Source of the DNA: DATBGZ01 sp963803115
Lineage (GTDB): Bacteria > Actinomycetota > Actinomycetes > Mycobacteriales > Micromonosporaceae
Direction of reading: 5' to 3'
DNA: 64,000 nt
Assembly (NCBI GenBank): GCA_963803115.1
Contig: CAWDLN010000006.1
Coordinates: forward strand, 248,001-312,000
Both the position numbers and the translations under genes were made by a program. Within the stretch, counting starts at the first letter, position 1. Every line of letters begins with the position of its first letter. Under the pieces are notes generated by a model, which was given only the letters and a program-made list of their open reading frames with translations, was not told where the DNA came from and searched no databases. Below, piece after piece: positions 42,356-50,085 of the stretch.

Positions 42356-43328
42356 GCTCTGCTCGCTGGCTCGGAGTCGTCGTCGCGTCGAACATCGAGT
42401 CGTAGGCGACGAAGTAGGTCGGTCGGCCCTGAACCGCGGCGTAGAGCCGGCCCAGGTACTCACCGAGCAGTCCAAGGCACAACAGCTGTGCGCCTCCCAG
42501 GAACAACACTGTGGCTATCACCGACGGCCAGCCTCGCACCGTCTCGTCGAGCGCGTAGGACACGCCCACATAGATGAACATGCACAGGCAGAAGAAGAAG
42601 CTGATGAGTCCCAGCCAGGTCGCGATCCGCAACGGCGCCGCCGTGAAGTTGGTGACGCTGTCGGTTGTCAAGGCCAGCATCTTCCGCAATGGATATTTGG
42701 TACGGCCGGCCGCACGCTTTTCGCGGACGTACCCCACCTCGCCGGCCGGGAAGCCGATCCACGGAACGAGCAGCCGGTACACGGGCTCGCGTTCCGGCAG
42801 TTGCCGCAGGGCGTCCACAGTGGCCCGGCTCAGAAGCCGGAAGTCTCCGGCGTTCGGCCGCACCTTGACGCCCGCGATGCGACCCATGAGCCAGTAGTAG
42901 AGGCCGGCGGAGCCCCGCTTGCCGACGGAGTCGGAGCTCCGGTCGAGTCGCACGCCGTAGACGATGTCGAGACTTTGCGCCTCGGCCAGTGCCAGCATTT
43001 CGGTTATCTTCTCGGGCGGATCCTGAAGGTCGGCATCGAGGCTGACGACGTACTGGCCGAAGGCTCGATGCAGTCCAGCGGTCAACGCCGCCTGATGACC
43101 AGAGTTGCGCCGAAGCCGGATGACCCGCAGTTGCGGCCAGGTCCGGCGCAGCCCGAGCAGTTGGGCGGTGGTGGTGTCCGTGCTCCCGTCGTCGACGGCC
43201 ACCAACTCGTAGGTCGCGTCGAGGCCGTCTAGCACCGGGCGCAACCGATTCACGAGCAGTGGCAGAACCTCGGCCTCGTTGTACATCGGAATCACCACCG
43301 ACAATGTCGGCACCGATTGGCTCGCCAC
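42315..43328 (-). CDS. Family 2 glycosyltransferase (GtrB/DPM1-like)
   Basis: 337 residues. GT-A fold: 'LSVVIPMYNEAEVLPLL', 'ELVAVDDGSTDTTTAQL', catalytic 'VVSLDADLQDPPE', 'RRNSGHQAALTAGL' and 'REKRAAGRTKYPLRKML'. Two C-terminal membrane helices (about 230-300) make it a polyprenyl-phosphate hexosyltransferase of the GtrB type rather than free DPM1. The product is probably a polyprenyl-phospho-sugar for cell-surface glycosylation. It replaces the complex I membrane genes expected at this position in streptomycetes. Confidence 0.92.
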   Translation of the reverse strand: MASQSVPTLSVVIPMYNEAEVLPLLVNRLRPVLDGLDATYELVAVDDGSTDTTTAQLLGLRRTWPQLRVIRLRRNSGHQAALTAGLHRAFGQYVVSLDADLQDPPEKITEMLALAEAQSLDIVYGVRLDRSSDSVGKRGSAGLYYWLMGRIAGVKVRPNAGDFRLLSRATVDALRQLPEREPVYRLLVPWIGFPAGEVGYVREKRAAGRTKYPLRKMLALTTDSVTNFTAAPLRIATWLGLISFFFCLCMFIYVGVSYALDETVRGWPSVIATVLFLGGAQLLCLGLLGEYLGRLYAAVQGRPTYFVAYDSMFDATTTPSQRAELSPAAGGPPPSLP

Positions 43329-43510
43329 CGCGCACTCTCCCTTCGGAACGGCCCACCCTAACGCGCGCGAAGTGCAACGGATCGGTCCATTGGGGCCTCA
43401 CAGGAATTTCCCAGCCGATCCCCGAGGACAGCTCAGGGTTGATCGCGGGATTATGGATGTCCAGGTGCGGGGTTCATCGAGATGCCCCGACCGCCAAAGG
43501 AGAGGTTTTC

Positions 43511-44392
43511 GTGCATAGCCATCGCAACGGCCTCAAGACCGCTGCACTCTTGGGCCTGCTCACAGCGCTCATTCTGCTCGTCGGGTACTGGTTCGGTGGC
43601 AGCACCGGCCTCGTCATCGCCGTGCTGGTTTCGCTCGGCATGAATGCAGCGACCTACTTCTACTCGGACAAGATCGCGCTCCGCACAATGGGCGCGCAAC
43701 CGGTCACCGAGGCGCAGATGCCACAGCTCTACGCCATGGTCCGGGAGCTCGCCACGAAGGCCGGGCAGCCGATGCCCCGCCTGTACGTGTCGCCGACACC
43801 TCAGCCGAACGCGTTCGCGACAGGTCGTAACCCGCAGAACGCCGCGGTCTGTGTCACTGAGGGCATTCTGGGCATGCTGACCCCGCGGGAGCTGCGTGCG
43901 GTGATCGGACACGAGCTGTCCCATGTGTACAACCGCGACATCCTTATCTCCTCGGTGGCCGCCGCGCTGGCCGGCATCATCACGTTCTTGGCCCAGATCG
44001 CCTGGTTCATCCCGATCGGGCGATCGGACGACGACGACGGCCCCGGCATGCTCGGCTTTCTTCTCCTGCTGATCCTCGGCCCGCTGGCCGCGGCGATCAT
44101 CCAACTCGCGATCAGCCGCAGTCGCGAGTTCCAGGCCGATGCGTCCGGCGCCCAGCTGAGCAACGATCCACTCGCGTTAGCCGACGCCTTGAAGAAGATT
44201 CACGCAGGCACGCAGGCCATGCCGCTACCGGCCGACGGTCAGCTCGCCAGCACCGCCCACCTCATGATCGACAACCCATTCCGGGGCGGTGGCCTGCGCA
44301 GCCTTTTCTCCACCCACCCTCCGATGGAGGAGCGGATTGCGCGCCTCGAGGAGATGGCGCGCAACGCAGGCCCGATCGAGTATCAGCGCTAG
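43511..44392 (+). CDS. htpX: Zinc metalloprotease HtpX
   Basis: 293 residues from GTG 43511 with AAAGGAGAGG just upstream. Two N-terminal membrane helices, the zinc motif H134-E-L-S-H138 (VIGHELSHVYNRD), two further helices and the downstream 'ISRSREFQADASGAQLS' supplying the Glu ligand: a standard M48B protease for membrane-protein quality control. 'STHPPMEERIARLE' is also conserved. Gene order htpX after nuo and before yajQ is conserved in actinobacteria. Confidence 0.96.
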   Translation: MHSHRNGLKTAALLGLLTALILLVGYWFGGSTGLVIAVLVSLGMNAATYFYSDKIALRTMGAQPVTEAQMPQLYAMVRELATKAGQPMPRLYVSPTPQPNAFATGRNPQNAAVCVTEGILGMLTPRELRAVIGHELSHVYNRDILISSVAAALAGIITFLAQIAWFIPIGRSDDDDGPGMLGFLLLLILGPLAAAIIQLAISRSREFQADASGAQLSNDPLALADALKKIHAGTQAMPLPADGQLASTAHLMIDNPFRGGGLRSLFSTHPPMEERIARLEEMARNAGPIEYQR

Positions 44393-44425
44393 GCTAGGTC
44401 GTCTCTATCCCCGGACGTCGCCGTC

Positions 44426-44487
44426 GCCAGTTGGTCGCATACAGGGCACTTCTGTCGCGTGACCTGCCCTCGAAGTGACCAACTGGC
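44426..44487. repeat. AGTTGGTC inverted-repeat element (possible htpX terminator)
   Basis: GCCAGTTGGTC (44426-44436) and GACCAACTGGC (44477-44487) are perfect 11-bp arms. Internal GGGCA/TGCCC and CACTTC/GAAGTG pairs allow a long hairpin. The words CCAGTTGGT and GGGCACT are shared with 26839-26899, indicating a dispersed intergenic repeat. Confidence 0.55.
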
Positions 44488-44654
44488 ACGCCCCGGCGCC
44501 TTGTCGATCCGACGCCCCGGACAGGAGCCATGTTCAACGGTAGTTAGTGAACCGTAAACGGCGGTTTCCTCACCTGCGGGGATGCGGGTCAGATGTCAGC
44601 TGACCTGGCAAAACAGTGCTCAGCGTCTCTCAGCGTTTGTCACCGTCACTCGAC

Positions 44655-44679
44655 CTGATCTGTTCCCGATCTGTTCCCG
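44655..44679. repeat. Candidate att site, left copy
   Basis: A 25-bp sequence consisting of CTGATCTGTTCCC plus GATCTGTTCCCG is identical to 48043-48067. The two copies bracket a 3.4-kb stretch that carries an integrase fragment and element-type genes. Weaker similarity continues about 35 bp further right. Confidence 0.5.
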
Positions 44680-44714
44680 ATGATCTAGCGCCGGGCGCAG
44701 CGGCAGGCCGGCGG

Positions 44715-44909
44715 TCAAGCGAGATCCGACTTAGCGATCTCCGGCCGCTTCGGCAGGTGAGCCCTGCGCTCGCGGACGTACCAGCGCATCAGCTCGCGCA
44801 GCACGTAGGAGCGATCCGCCCCGGTCGCCACGGCCGCCACACCGAACGCCTCCCACAGATCGTCGTCTACACGGACCGTGTGCATCGGTGTCTTCGGCGC
44901 GTTTGGCAT
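44715..44909 (-). CDS. Ribbon-helix-helix (CopG-like) regulator
   Basis: 64 residues: 'MHTVRVDDDLWEAFGVAAVATGADRSYVLRELMRWYVRER' is a clear RHH motif with the beta-strand HTVRV and two helices. It is likely to bind the palindrome TGGTGACTAGTCACCA located 27 bp upstream of its own start, between two divergent promoters. TAAAGT lies 6 nt before its ATG, so the transcript is probably leaderless. A typical small element-borne autoregulator or antitoxin-like repressor; no toxin gene is adjacent. Confidence 0.8.
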   Translation of the reverse strand: MPNAPKTPMHTVRVDDDLWEAFGVAAVATGADRSYVLRELMRWYVRERRAHLPKRPEIAKSDLA

Positions 44910-44915
44910 GAGGTG

Positions 44916-44921
44916 ACTTTA
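44916..44921 (-). promoter_or_regulatory. -10 hexamer TAAAGT, leaderless RHH gene
   Basis: Reverse-strand TAAAGT lies 6 nt before the ATG at 44909. Its -35 region would fall inside the palindrome at 44936-44951. Confidence 0.45.
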
Positions 44922-44929
44922 CACCGCAC

Positions 44930-44960
44930 TTGAAATGGTGACTAGTCACCAAGCTACAAT
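44930..44960 (+). promoter_or_regulatory. Rightward promoter with palindromic operator in the spacer
   Basis: TTGAAA (44930-44935) and TACAAT (44955-44960) are near-consensus -35 and -10 boxes, 19 bp apart. The spacer holds the perfect 16-bp palindrome TGGTGACTAGTCACCA (44936-44951). A half-site GGTGACT recurs at 44912. The layout predicts repression of both this promoter and the divergent RHH promoter by one bound protein. Confidence 0.65.
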
Positions 44961-45209
44961 GGACAAAGCACGACAGAGGAACCGGCTAGGCGCCCGCGAG
45001 GACCCGCCAACCAAAGGAAGGCCAGAGCCACCCGGCGGCCGAAGCAATTACCGAACCGAAGACCAGCGGATGAGAGATCCGCACCGCCCGTGAGGCAGCG
45101 CGCGTAAACGCAGCGCCCGGGCACCCGCAGCACACCGACGGACCACGGGCCGTCGCAGGAGCGCGGCCACCGAGCCCGACGGTACCGGGCCGCATCGGTA
45201 GGAGGACCG

Positions 45210-45770
45210 ATGGCAAGCACCAAGCGCATGCACCTCATCAGCGCGGTCGTATGGCTGCTGCTGCTGCTCGCGGCAGCCGTCGGCGCCACGCACATCGTCG
45301 AGACGGCCCGCAAGTTGGGCCTGCACGACTGGCAGGCGTTCACCACCACGCTGGCCCTGATCGACCTGGTCGCCATCGTCGGCAAGCTGTCGAGGGCCCA
45401 GTGCTTTAGCTCCGCGTTTCGCCGCAGCGGTTTCCGGCTGCTGATGGTGGGCGCCTCGCTGTCGCTGGCGTGCAACGTGTACGCGGGTGACAACGTTGGT
45501 GAGCGGGCCTTCGGCGTCCTCGTCGTCGGCGCGTTCATGCTGCTCGAGCACCACGCGACGAAGGGCGGTCGACAGGCGGTTGTGGTGAGGACGTCCGAGG
45601 TGGACGAGGCAACGAAGGCCAAGCGTTCGGCGGCGGCCCGCAAGGCCGCGCTGACGAGGGCGCGCAACAAGGCGAAGGCGGGCCGCAAGCCGCGCACGCC
45701 GCGGGCGGCGGAAGTCGCCGAGCTGGAGCAGGCTTACTCACTGCCCAGCGCGCCGGTCAGCCCGGCGTGA
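45210..45770 (+). CDS. DUF2637-like membrane protein of integrative elements
   Basis: 186 residues from ATG 45210 with AGGAGGA 6 nt upstream. Three to four hydrophobic helices in the first 115 residues (LISAVVWLLLLLAAAVGATHIV; ALIDLVAIVGKL; LLMVGASLSLACNVY; AFGVLVVGAFMLLEHH) resemble the DUF2637/'spdB'-type proteins of actinomycete conjugative elements; the C-terminus is a Lys/Arg/Ala-rich basic tail. The leader 44961-45209 is non-coding. A terminator hairpin follows. Role in element spread is by family analogy only. Confidence 0.7.
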   Translation: MASTKRMHLISAVVWLLLLLAAAVGATHIVETARKLGLHDWQAFTTTLALIDLVAIVGKLSRAQCFSSAFRRSGFRLLMVGASLSLACNVYAGDNVGERAFGVLVVGAFMLLEHHATKGGRQAVVVRTSEVDEATKAKRSAAARKAALTRARNKAKAGRKPRTPRAAEVAELEQAYSLPSAPVSPA

Positions 45771-45819
45771 GCGGTTCGGTCGAACTCAGCGGTCCGACGA
45801 GTCGCTGAGTAGGCTGCGA

Positions 45820-45855
45820 AAGGGCCCGTCCCGTCTCGTCGGCGGGTGGGCCCTT
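45820..45855 (+). terminator. Terminator-like hairpin after membrane protein
   Basis: AAGGGCCC (45820-45827) pairs with GGGCCCTT (45848-45855), with an inner CCCG/CGGG stem. It lies 50 bp after the stop codon. Confidence 0.7.
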
Positions 45856-46243
45856 GTATGCGTTTCGGGGCCGCTACGTCAGCACAGGGCATGCCACTCG
45901 CCGTCCGCCCACCGGGGGAAGGGGGCCAACGTCCATGCCGGTGCGGGATGGGCCTCGTGCTCGTTTTGATCACACGAGTTCGATGCATCCATGCCTCGCC
46001 TTCGGCGTGCCGTGCACGGCCGAGTCCATTAGAACAACCGCGGCGACCCGCGTGTGCTGGTCTGGGTGCAGACGTCGTCGCAACATCGAAACCTCTCAAA
46101 CCTTCTCAGCCTGTGTGCACACCTTTTTGTCTGGGTACAAAGATCCACAGAAGGTGGCGGCCCTATCCACACGTGGATCATGGGAAAACTGGATAGGTCC
46201 CCGTCAATATGTCGAGGTCGCGCGCGGGAGTAACTTCTTCCGG
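45856..46243. other. Non-coding stretch inside element
   Basis: No convincing gene. AT-richer than its surroundings near 46080-46200 (CAAACCTTCTCAG, TTTTTGTCTGGG). It holds ATCCAC-AC-GTGGAT at about 46167-46180, which could be a replication or regulatory site. Nothing assignable. Confidence 0.4.
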
Positions 46244-46513
46244 TCAGTCATGGTGACGTTCGCCGTGCATGTGTCCGCCCCACAGGCCAAGCTCAGTCCG
46301 CCCGGCCTCGGCGCACTCTTGCCGGACGGGGCAGGCGGCGCACAGGGCCCGGCCGGCTTTGAGCAGGGCGGCTGATTCGCGTCCGCCGGTGCCGGGGAAG
46401 AACAGGCGCAGGTCCTTGCCGATGCAGGCGGCACGCTGCCGCCAGGTGCCGAACGCGCCAGGGTTGGGTGGTCGGGGCGGTTTGAAGCCCACCGTGTCGC
46501 TGCGCCGGCTCAT
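46244..46513 (-). CDS. WhiB-family Fe-S transcription regulator
   Basis: 89 residues. The four cluster cysteines C30, C58, C61 and C67 (AACIGKD ... ALCAACPVRQEC) and the 'GLWGG' turn are present, so it can carry a 4Fe-4S cluster. The C-terminus is short and has only 'HGERHHD' after the turn, with little of the usual basic tail. Element-borne WhiB genes are common in actinomycete phages and integrative elements and may antagonise host WhiB proteins. Its ATG overlaps the upstream peptide's stop (ATGA). Confidence 0.92.
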   Translation of the reverse strand: MSRRSDTVGFKPPRPPNPGAFGTWRQRAACIGKDLRLFFPGTGGRESAALLKAGRALCAACPVRQECAEAGRTELGLWGGHMHGERHHD

Positions 46514-46692
46514 GGATCAATGTTGCGCCCGGGGCACTGGACGTGACAGAGGCCGAACGTAGCCGGGTCGCGGGACCATTGGCCGGGCTGGTCGGGGCCG
46601 GTGCGTCGGCATCTTTTACACGAGGGCGGGTCGACCGTGGTCATACGACGGGAATCGTAGGGCCGCGGGCCTGGCTTGGCTCGGGTGCGCAT
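46510..46692 (-). CDS. Small zinc-ribbon-like peptide upstream of whiB
   Basis: 60 residues from ATG 46692 (AAGAAAG upstream). 'PSCKRCRRTGP' and 'GLCHVQCPGRNIDP' provide CxxC and CxxxC pairs, a possible zinc knuckle. The stop overlaps the WhiB start by 4 bp, which supports a real, coupled gene. Function unknown; the N-terminal start is the best of several. Confidence 0.55.
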   Translation of the reverse strand: MRTRAKPGPRPYDSRRMTTVDPPSCKRCRRTGPDQPGQWSRDPATFGLCHVQCPGRNIDP

Positions 46693-46738
46693 GTTGATCT
46701 TTCTTGTTGATCGGGACGCAGTCGGGACGCGGTCATTC

Positions 46739-47712
46739 CTAGTCTCCGGGGAAGGGCTTGACGAGCCGGTGCAGATGCGCTCCTCGAGGCCCGGGCTCAA
46801 GGAGCACGTACCCCTCGTCAACGAGCACAGCGATCGCCCGGCGGACGTCGACGTCCTTGCCCGCCACCCGGTCCTGGATTCCCCGCTGCGTCAGCCGCTC
46901 GGGTGCCCGGGTGAGGGCGTCGGACACGCGGGCCATGAGCACCGTGGGCCGGAATGGTCCCGGTCGGCACGGGGGCCGGGGGCGACAGGTGCAGCTCGAC
47001 AAAATCGGCGGCGTCCGATGTCATGGCAAGGTCGCCGTAAAGGTACAGCTCACCTGCAGCGCGTAGGGCGTGCCGGCGCCGCGCTCCGGGTCGGTCCTTG
47101 GCCACGTACAGCCGGAACGTCCGGTCATGCCGATGCCAAACTCGCGCCGGTTCTTGATGATGTAGGCCGCGCCGTCGACCCCGTTGAGTTTGTGCACCGC
47201 CCCCAGGGCGTACCGGCCCCGGTCGTGGTCTTTCTTGAGGTGGTCCGACGTCACGGTGGCCGGGCGGTGGCGGGGCGACCCAGCGGGGCAGGCTGCGCCG
47301 AACGCGGCGGCGTCCTTATTGGACAGCGGGTCCAGGCCGTGCAGGGTCATCGCGTCCGTGGTGCCGTCGAGGAGCACGAGGTCGGGGCGCAGGTCGGCGA
47401 GGGCCTCGTCGAGGTCGCCGCGGCCGGCGGTGCCGATGGTTCCTCAGGTCGGATGTAGACGAACCGATCGCGGAGCTGGTGGCGTCTGGCCCCGGCTGCG
47501 AGGAGCCGGCCGTACCAGAGGGCCGCCTCGTCCTCGAAGTCGACCACGACGGCGGCGCCGCCACCATCGAGCACCACGATGATCTGCCCCACGATTAGCC
47601 AGCCTTTGCCGGACTCGGATTCCCCGGCGACGGTGTGGATGCGGCTGGGGTAGAACAAGGCCGCGCCCGTCGCTGCGGCCCCCCACGGTGGGCTGTGGCG
47701 GGCTGGGGACAC
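46739..47712 (-). pseudogene. Broken RepA/AAA-type ATPase of integrative element
   Basis: Pieces in different reverse frames: 'LFYPSRIHTVAGESESGKGWLIVGQIIVVLDGGGAAVVVDFEDEAALWYGRLLAAG' (Walker A GESESGKG, Walker B VVVDFED), 'VLLDGTTDAMTLHGLDPLSNKDAAAF', 'RGRYALGAVHKLNGVDGAAYIIKNRREFGIGMTGRS', 'AGELYLYGDLAM..ADFVELHLSPP' and 'LTQRGIQDRVAGKDVDVRRAIAVLVDEGYVLLEPGPRGAHLHRL'. This is the primase/helicase-associated ATPase found in actinomycete integrative elements. The N-terminus is missing beyond 47712 and at least three frame breaks occur. Decay and sequence error cannot be separated here. Confidence 0.72.
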
Positions 47713-47731
47713 CCGTCAGGTAGGGCTCCTG

Positions 47732-48046
47732 ATGGCGAAGCTGATCTTCGTCAGTGGCAACAGCGACCCGATCCACCGGGCGTCGTGGGCGCATCCGTGG
47801 GTGCCTGCGGTCGAGCGGGTCGGCCTGCCGAAAGGGTTTGGCTACCACGGCCTTCGGCATTACTTCGCGACCCTGCTGATCCACGCCGGGGCGAGTGTGA
47901 GGACGGTCCAGCTCGCGCTTGGGCACTCGACACCGGCGATCACACTCAACACCTACACACCTGAGTGGCCCGACGCGGTCGACCGGACTCGCAACCTGGT
48001 CGACGCCGCCCTGGGCCGTCCAGTCGAGGTGCGGGTCGCCGGCTGA
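47732..48046 (+). pseudogene. Tyrosine recombinase/integrase, C-terminal fragment
   Basis: 104 residues matching only the end of a phage-type integrase: 'LIFVSGNSDPIHRASWAHPW', box II 'GYHGLRHYFATLLIHAG' (HxxR), 'VQLALGHSTPAITLNTY' (His and nucleophile Tyr). The N-terminal arm-binding domain and first catalytic Arg are absent; upstream in-frame sequence belongs to the ATPase fragment junction. Its TGA lies at the start of the right direct repeat, the normal place for an att site. It cannot be active on its own. Confidence 0.87.
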
Positions 48047-48067
48047 TCTGTTCCCGATCTGTTCCCG
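48043..48067. repeat. Candidate att site, right copy
   Basis: Identical over 25 bp to 44655-44679. It starts one base before the integrase stop codon TGA (48044-48046). Internally it is a duplication of GATCTGTTCCC. Confidence 0.5.
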
Positions 48068-48119
48068 CGATCTTGGTCGGGCGCTCAGCCGCAGGTCAGG
48101 GCAGTGGCCGGTGCCGGTA

Positions 48120-48614
48120 TCACCGGTAGTTAGTGAACTGCAGGGCGACCCCGAAGTCCTCAGCCTTGAGCATCGCGATCACGGCCTGGAGGTCGTCCTT
48201 CTTCTTCGCCGTCACCCGGAGCTGATCGCCTTGGATCTGGGCCTGAACGCCGCGGGGGCCGTCGTCGCGGATCTTCTTGCTGATCGCCCTGGCCTTGTCG
48301 GAGTCGATCCCCTGGACGATCTTGCAGTCGATCTTCTGGCCCTTGCCCGAAGATTGGGGATCGCCGGCGTCGAGAGCTTTCAATGAGATCTGACGCTTGA
48401 TCAGCTTCTCCTTGAAGACCTCCAGCGCCGCCTTGACCCGGTCCTCAGTGTCGGCCTTGATCGTGACCGCGTTGTCGCCGGCCCAGCTGATCTCCGCGTT
48501 CGTGCCGCGGAAGTCAAACCGCTGTGCCAGCTCCTTGGCGGTCTGGTTGAGGGCGTTGTCGACCTCCTGCCGATCGACCTTGCTGACGACGTCGAACGAC
48601 GATGTGTCGGCCAC
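48120..48614 (-). CDS. yajQ: YajQ family nucleotide-binding protein
   Basis: 164 residues, full length and well conserved: 'ADTSSFDVVSKVDRQEVDNALNQTAKELAQRFDFRGT', 'DCKIVQGIDSDKARAISKKIRDDGPRGVQAQIQGDQLRVTAKKKDDLQAVIAMLK' and 'VALQFTNYR' regions. YajQ proteins have two RNP-like folds; some bind cyclic di-GMP and act as regulators. A GGETTCATG-type Shine-Dalgarno (GTAGGAGC) precedes the start. The window also encodes a GGDEF/EAL protein at 57242, but no direct link is shown. Confidence 0.96.
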   Translation of the reverse strand: MADTSSFDVVSKVDRQEVDNALNQTAKELAQRFDFRGTNAEISWAGDNAVTIKADTEDRVKAALEVFKEKLIKRQISLKALDAGDPQSSGKGQKIDCKIVQGIDSDKARAISKKIRDDGPRGVQAQIQGDQLRVTAKKKDDLQAVIAMLKAEDFGVALQFTNYR

Positions 48615-48768
48615 GATGAATCGCTCCTACTACCTGTGGTCTGGTCCGGCTACCTGGTCTGCTGCGGATGCCGCACGGCATCGACGCTGACGCTACCCGC
48701 TTCCCTTTAGCTCCGGGCGTACGCTTATCCTTGCTTCCGCTACCGCGTCATGCGCGGCAGCGCGCCAA

Positions 48769-48849
48769 GGCGGGTTGCCCGAGCGGCCAATGGGAGCGGT
48801 CTGTAAAACCGTCGCGAAAGCTTCGGAGGTTCGAATCCTCCACCCGCCA
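48769..48849 (+). tRNA. tRNA-Tyr (GTA)
   Basis: Acceptor GGCGGGT pairs with ACCCGCC; the anticodon loop reads CTGTAAA with GTA at its centre; a long variable arm makes it class II, as expected for bacterial tRNA-Tyr. The T arm GAGGTTCGAATCCTC is perfect. CCA is not encoded. Confidence 0.95.
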
Positions 48850-48861
48850 CACACCCTGACG

Positions 48862-48900
48862 AACGGCCCTTGACCTGCTAATACCCGGTCAGGGGCCGTT
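48862..48900 (+). terminator. Hairpin terminator after tRNA-Tyr
   Basis: AACGGCCCTTGACC pairs with GGTCAGGGGCCGTT over 14 bp with one T-G pair and an 11-nt loop. Confidence 0.72.
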
Positions 48901-49090
48901 CCCCGCCGGTCCGGTCAGATCCGGCTCTGACCGCCTGTCTACGGCCGTCCGCGGGTGCGTGGTGGGCGTCATGTTCTTGGTGGTTCGATGGCGGCCGCCG
49001 CCGGCACCCGTACCGCAGACCCAGTCGGCCTTCACTCAACAACCACAAGATCACCACCACGCCGGGCTGCTCTTGTGATCTCCTGCACCC

Positions 49091-49879
49091 ATGCCTTCGC
49101 CGAACAGCACTGTGCGCGCCGCCAATCAGATCGCTTACCTGGACCAGGCGGCCGCCAGCGACGCCGGCCAGTACAAGCAGCCGTTGCTCGCCGCGTTGGA
49201 TCTGCAACCGGGTCACTCGGTCATGGACGTCGGATGCGGACCCGGAACCGACCTGGCCGCGCTGGCCATCGCGGTCAGCAGGGACGGTGTGGTCGTTGGC
49301 GTCGACCACGACCCTGAGATGGTCGAGCAGGCCCGACGACGAACCAGCACACTTCCACACGTCGATGTCCTAGTCTGCGAAGCGCACGCCCTGCCGCTCG
49401 AGGATGCCAGCTTCGACCGCGCCCGCGCCGACCGCGTACTCCAGCATGTGACCAACCCGCCGCAGGCACTGGCCGAGCTGCGGAGAGTACTACGACCTGG
49501 CGGTCTGGTCACGCTGGCAGAACCTGACTGGGACACCCTCACTATCGACGCCGCCGACACGACAACGAGCCGCGCATACACCCGCTACATCACCACGGAC
49601 GTGGTTCGCAACGCCACCATCGGCCGGCAGCTCGGTCGGCTGCTCAGCGACGCAGGCTTCATCGTGGAATCGGTTGATGCCACGGCAGTTCTGTTCCGCG
49701 ACTATCAGAGCGCGGAGGCCATCCTGCGGATGCCCGCGGTCGCCCAGCGGGCCTGGCAGGCAGGCGCCATCGACGAACAAGCCGCGCGAGCGTGGCTCAC
49801 CGAACTGGTCGAGGGCCCCTTTCTCGCCGCCTTCATGTTCTTCACCGCCGTTGGCAGCGTCGGCCGGTTCGGTGGGTGA
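49091..49879 (+). CDS. SAM-dependent methyltransferase (UbiE/class I)
   Basis: 262 residues. Motif I 'VMDVGCGPGTDLAALA', post-I 'VVGVDHDPEMVEQAR', motif II 'ASFDRARADRVLQHV' and motif III 'LRRVLRPGGLVTLAEPDW' give a complete class I fold. Substrate unknown; such genes act on quinones, lipids or specialised metabolites. It stands alone between tRNA-Tyr and the excalibur gene. Flanking gaps (48901-49090 and 49880-50085) contain nothing recognisable. Confidence 0.86.
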   Translation: MPSPNSTVRAANQIAYLDQAAASDAGQYKQPLLAALDLQPGHSVMDVGCGPGTDLAALAIAVSRDGVVVGVDHDPEMVEQARRRTSTLPHVDVLVCEAHALPLEDASFDRARADRVLQHVTNPPQALAELRRVLRPGGLVTLAEPDWDTLTIDAADTTTSRAYTRYITTDVVRNATIGRQLGRLLSDAGFIVESVDATAVLFRDYQSAEAILRMPAVAQRAWQAGAIDEQAARAWLTELVEGPFLAAFMFFTAVGSVGRFGG

Positions 49880-50085
49880 GCCGAGGCAGGAAGCCCTGCG
49901 CGCTGCTGAGTGTGGTGCTTCGCTGAGCCGGTCAAGGGCCGTTCCGCGTCTGTCTGGGAGGCTGTCGCGGGGCGGATCGATGGATATGACGCCGGCCGGT
50001 CGGTGATGCCCTGGGTCGAGATGGTTTGTCCTTACTGCCTGATCGGCTGAGTCTGATCACGAAATCGGGCTGGAAGTCTCCGTGC

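Larger units (their letters stand above)
44655..48067. mobile_element. Remnant of an integrative element (AICE-like)
   Basis: Bounded by a 25-bp direct repeat. Contents: ribbon-helix-helix protein, spacer-domain membrane protein, WhiB protein, zinc-ribbon peptide, broken ATPase and the C-terminal third of a tyrosine integrase whose stop lies next to the right repeat. It interrupts the htpX-yajQ order otherwise conserved in actinobacteria. Lost integrase N-terminus and broken ATPase suggest it can no longer excise by itself. Confidence 0.62.

Noticed and set aside
44655..44679. att site lying in a tRNA gene
   Set aside because: No cloverleaf can be folded around either repeat; the nearest tRNA (Tyr) starts 700 bp beyond the right copy.
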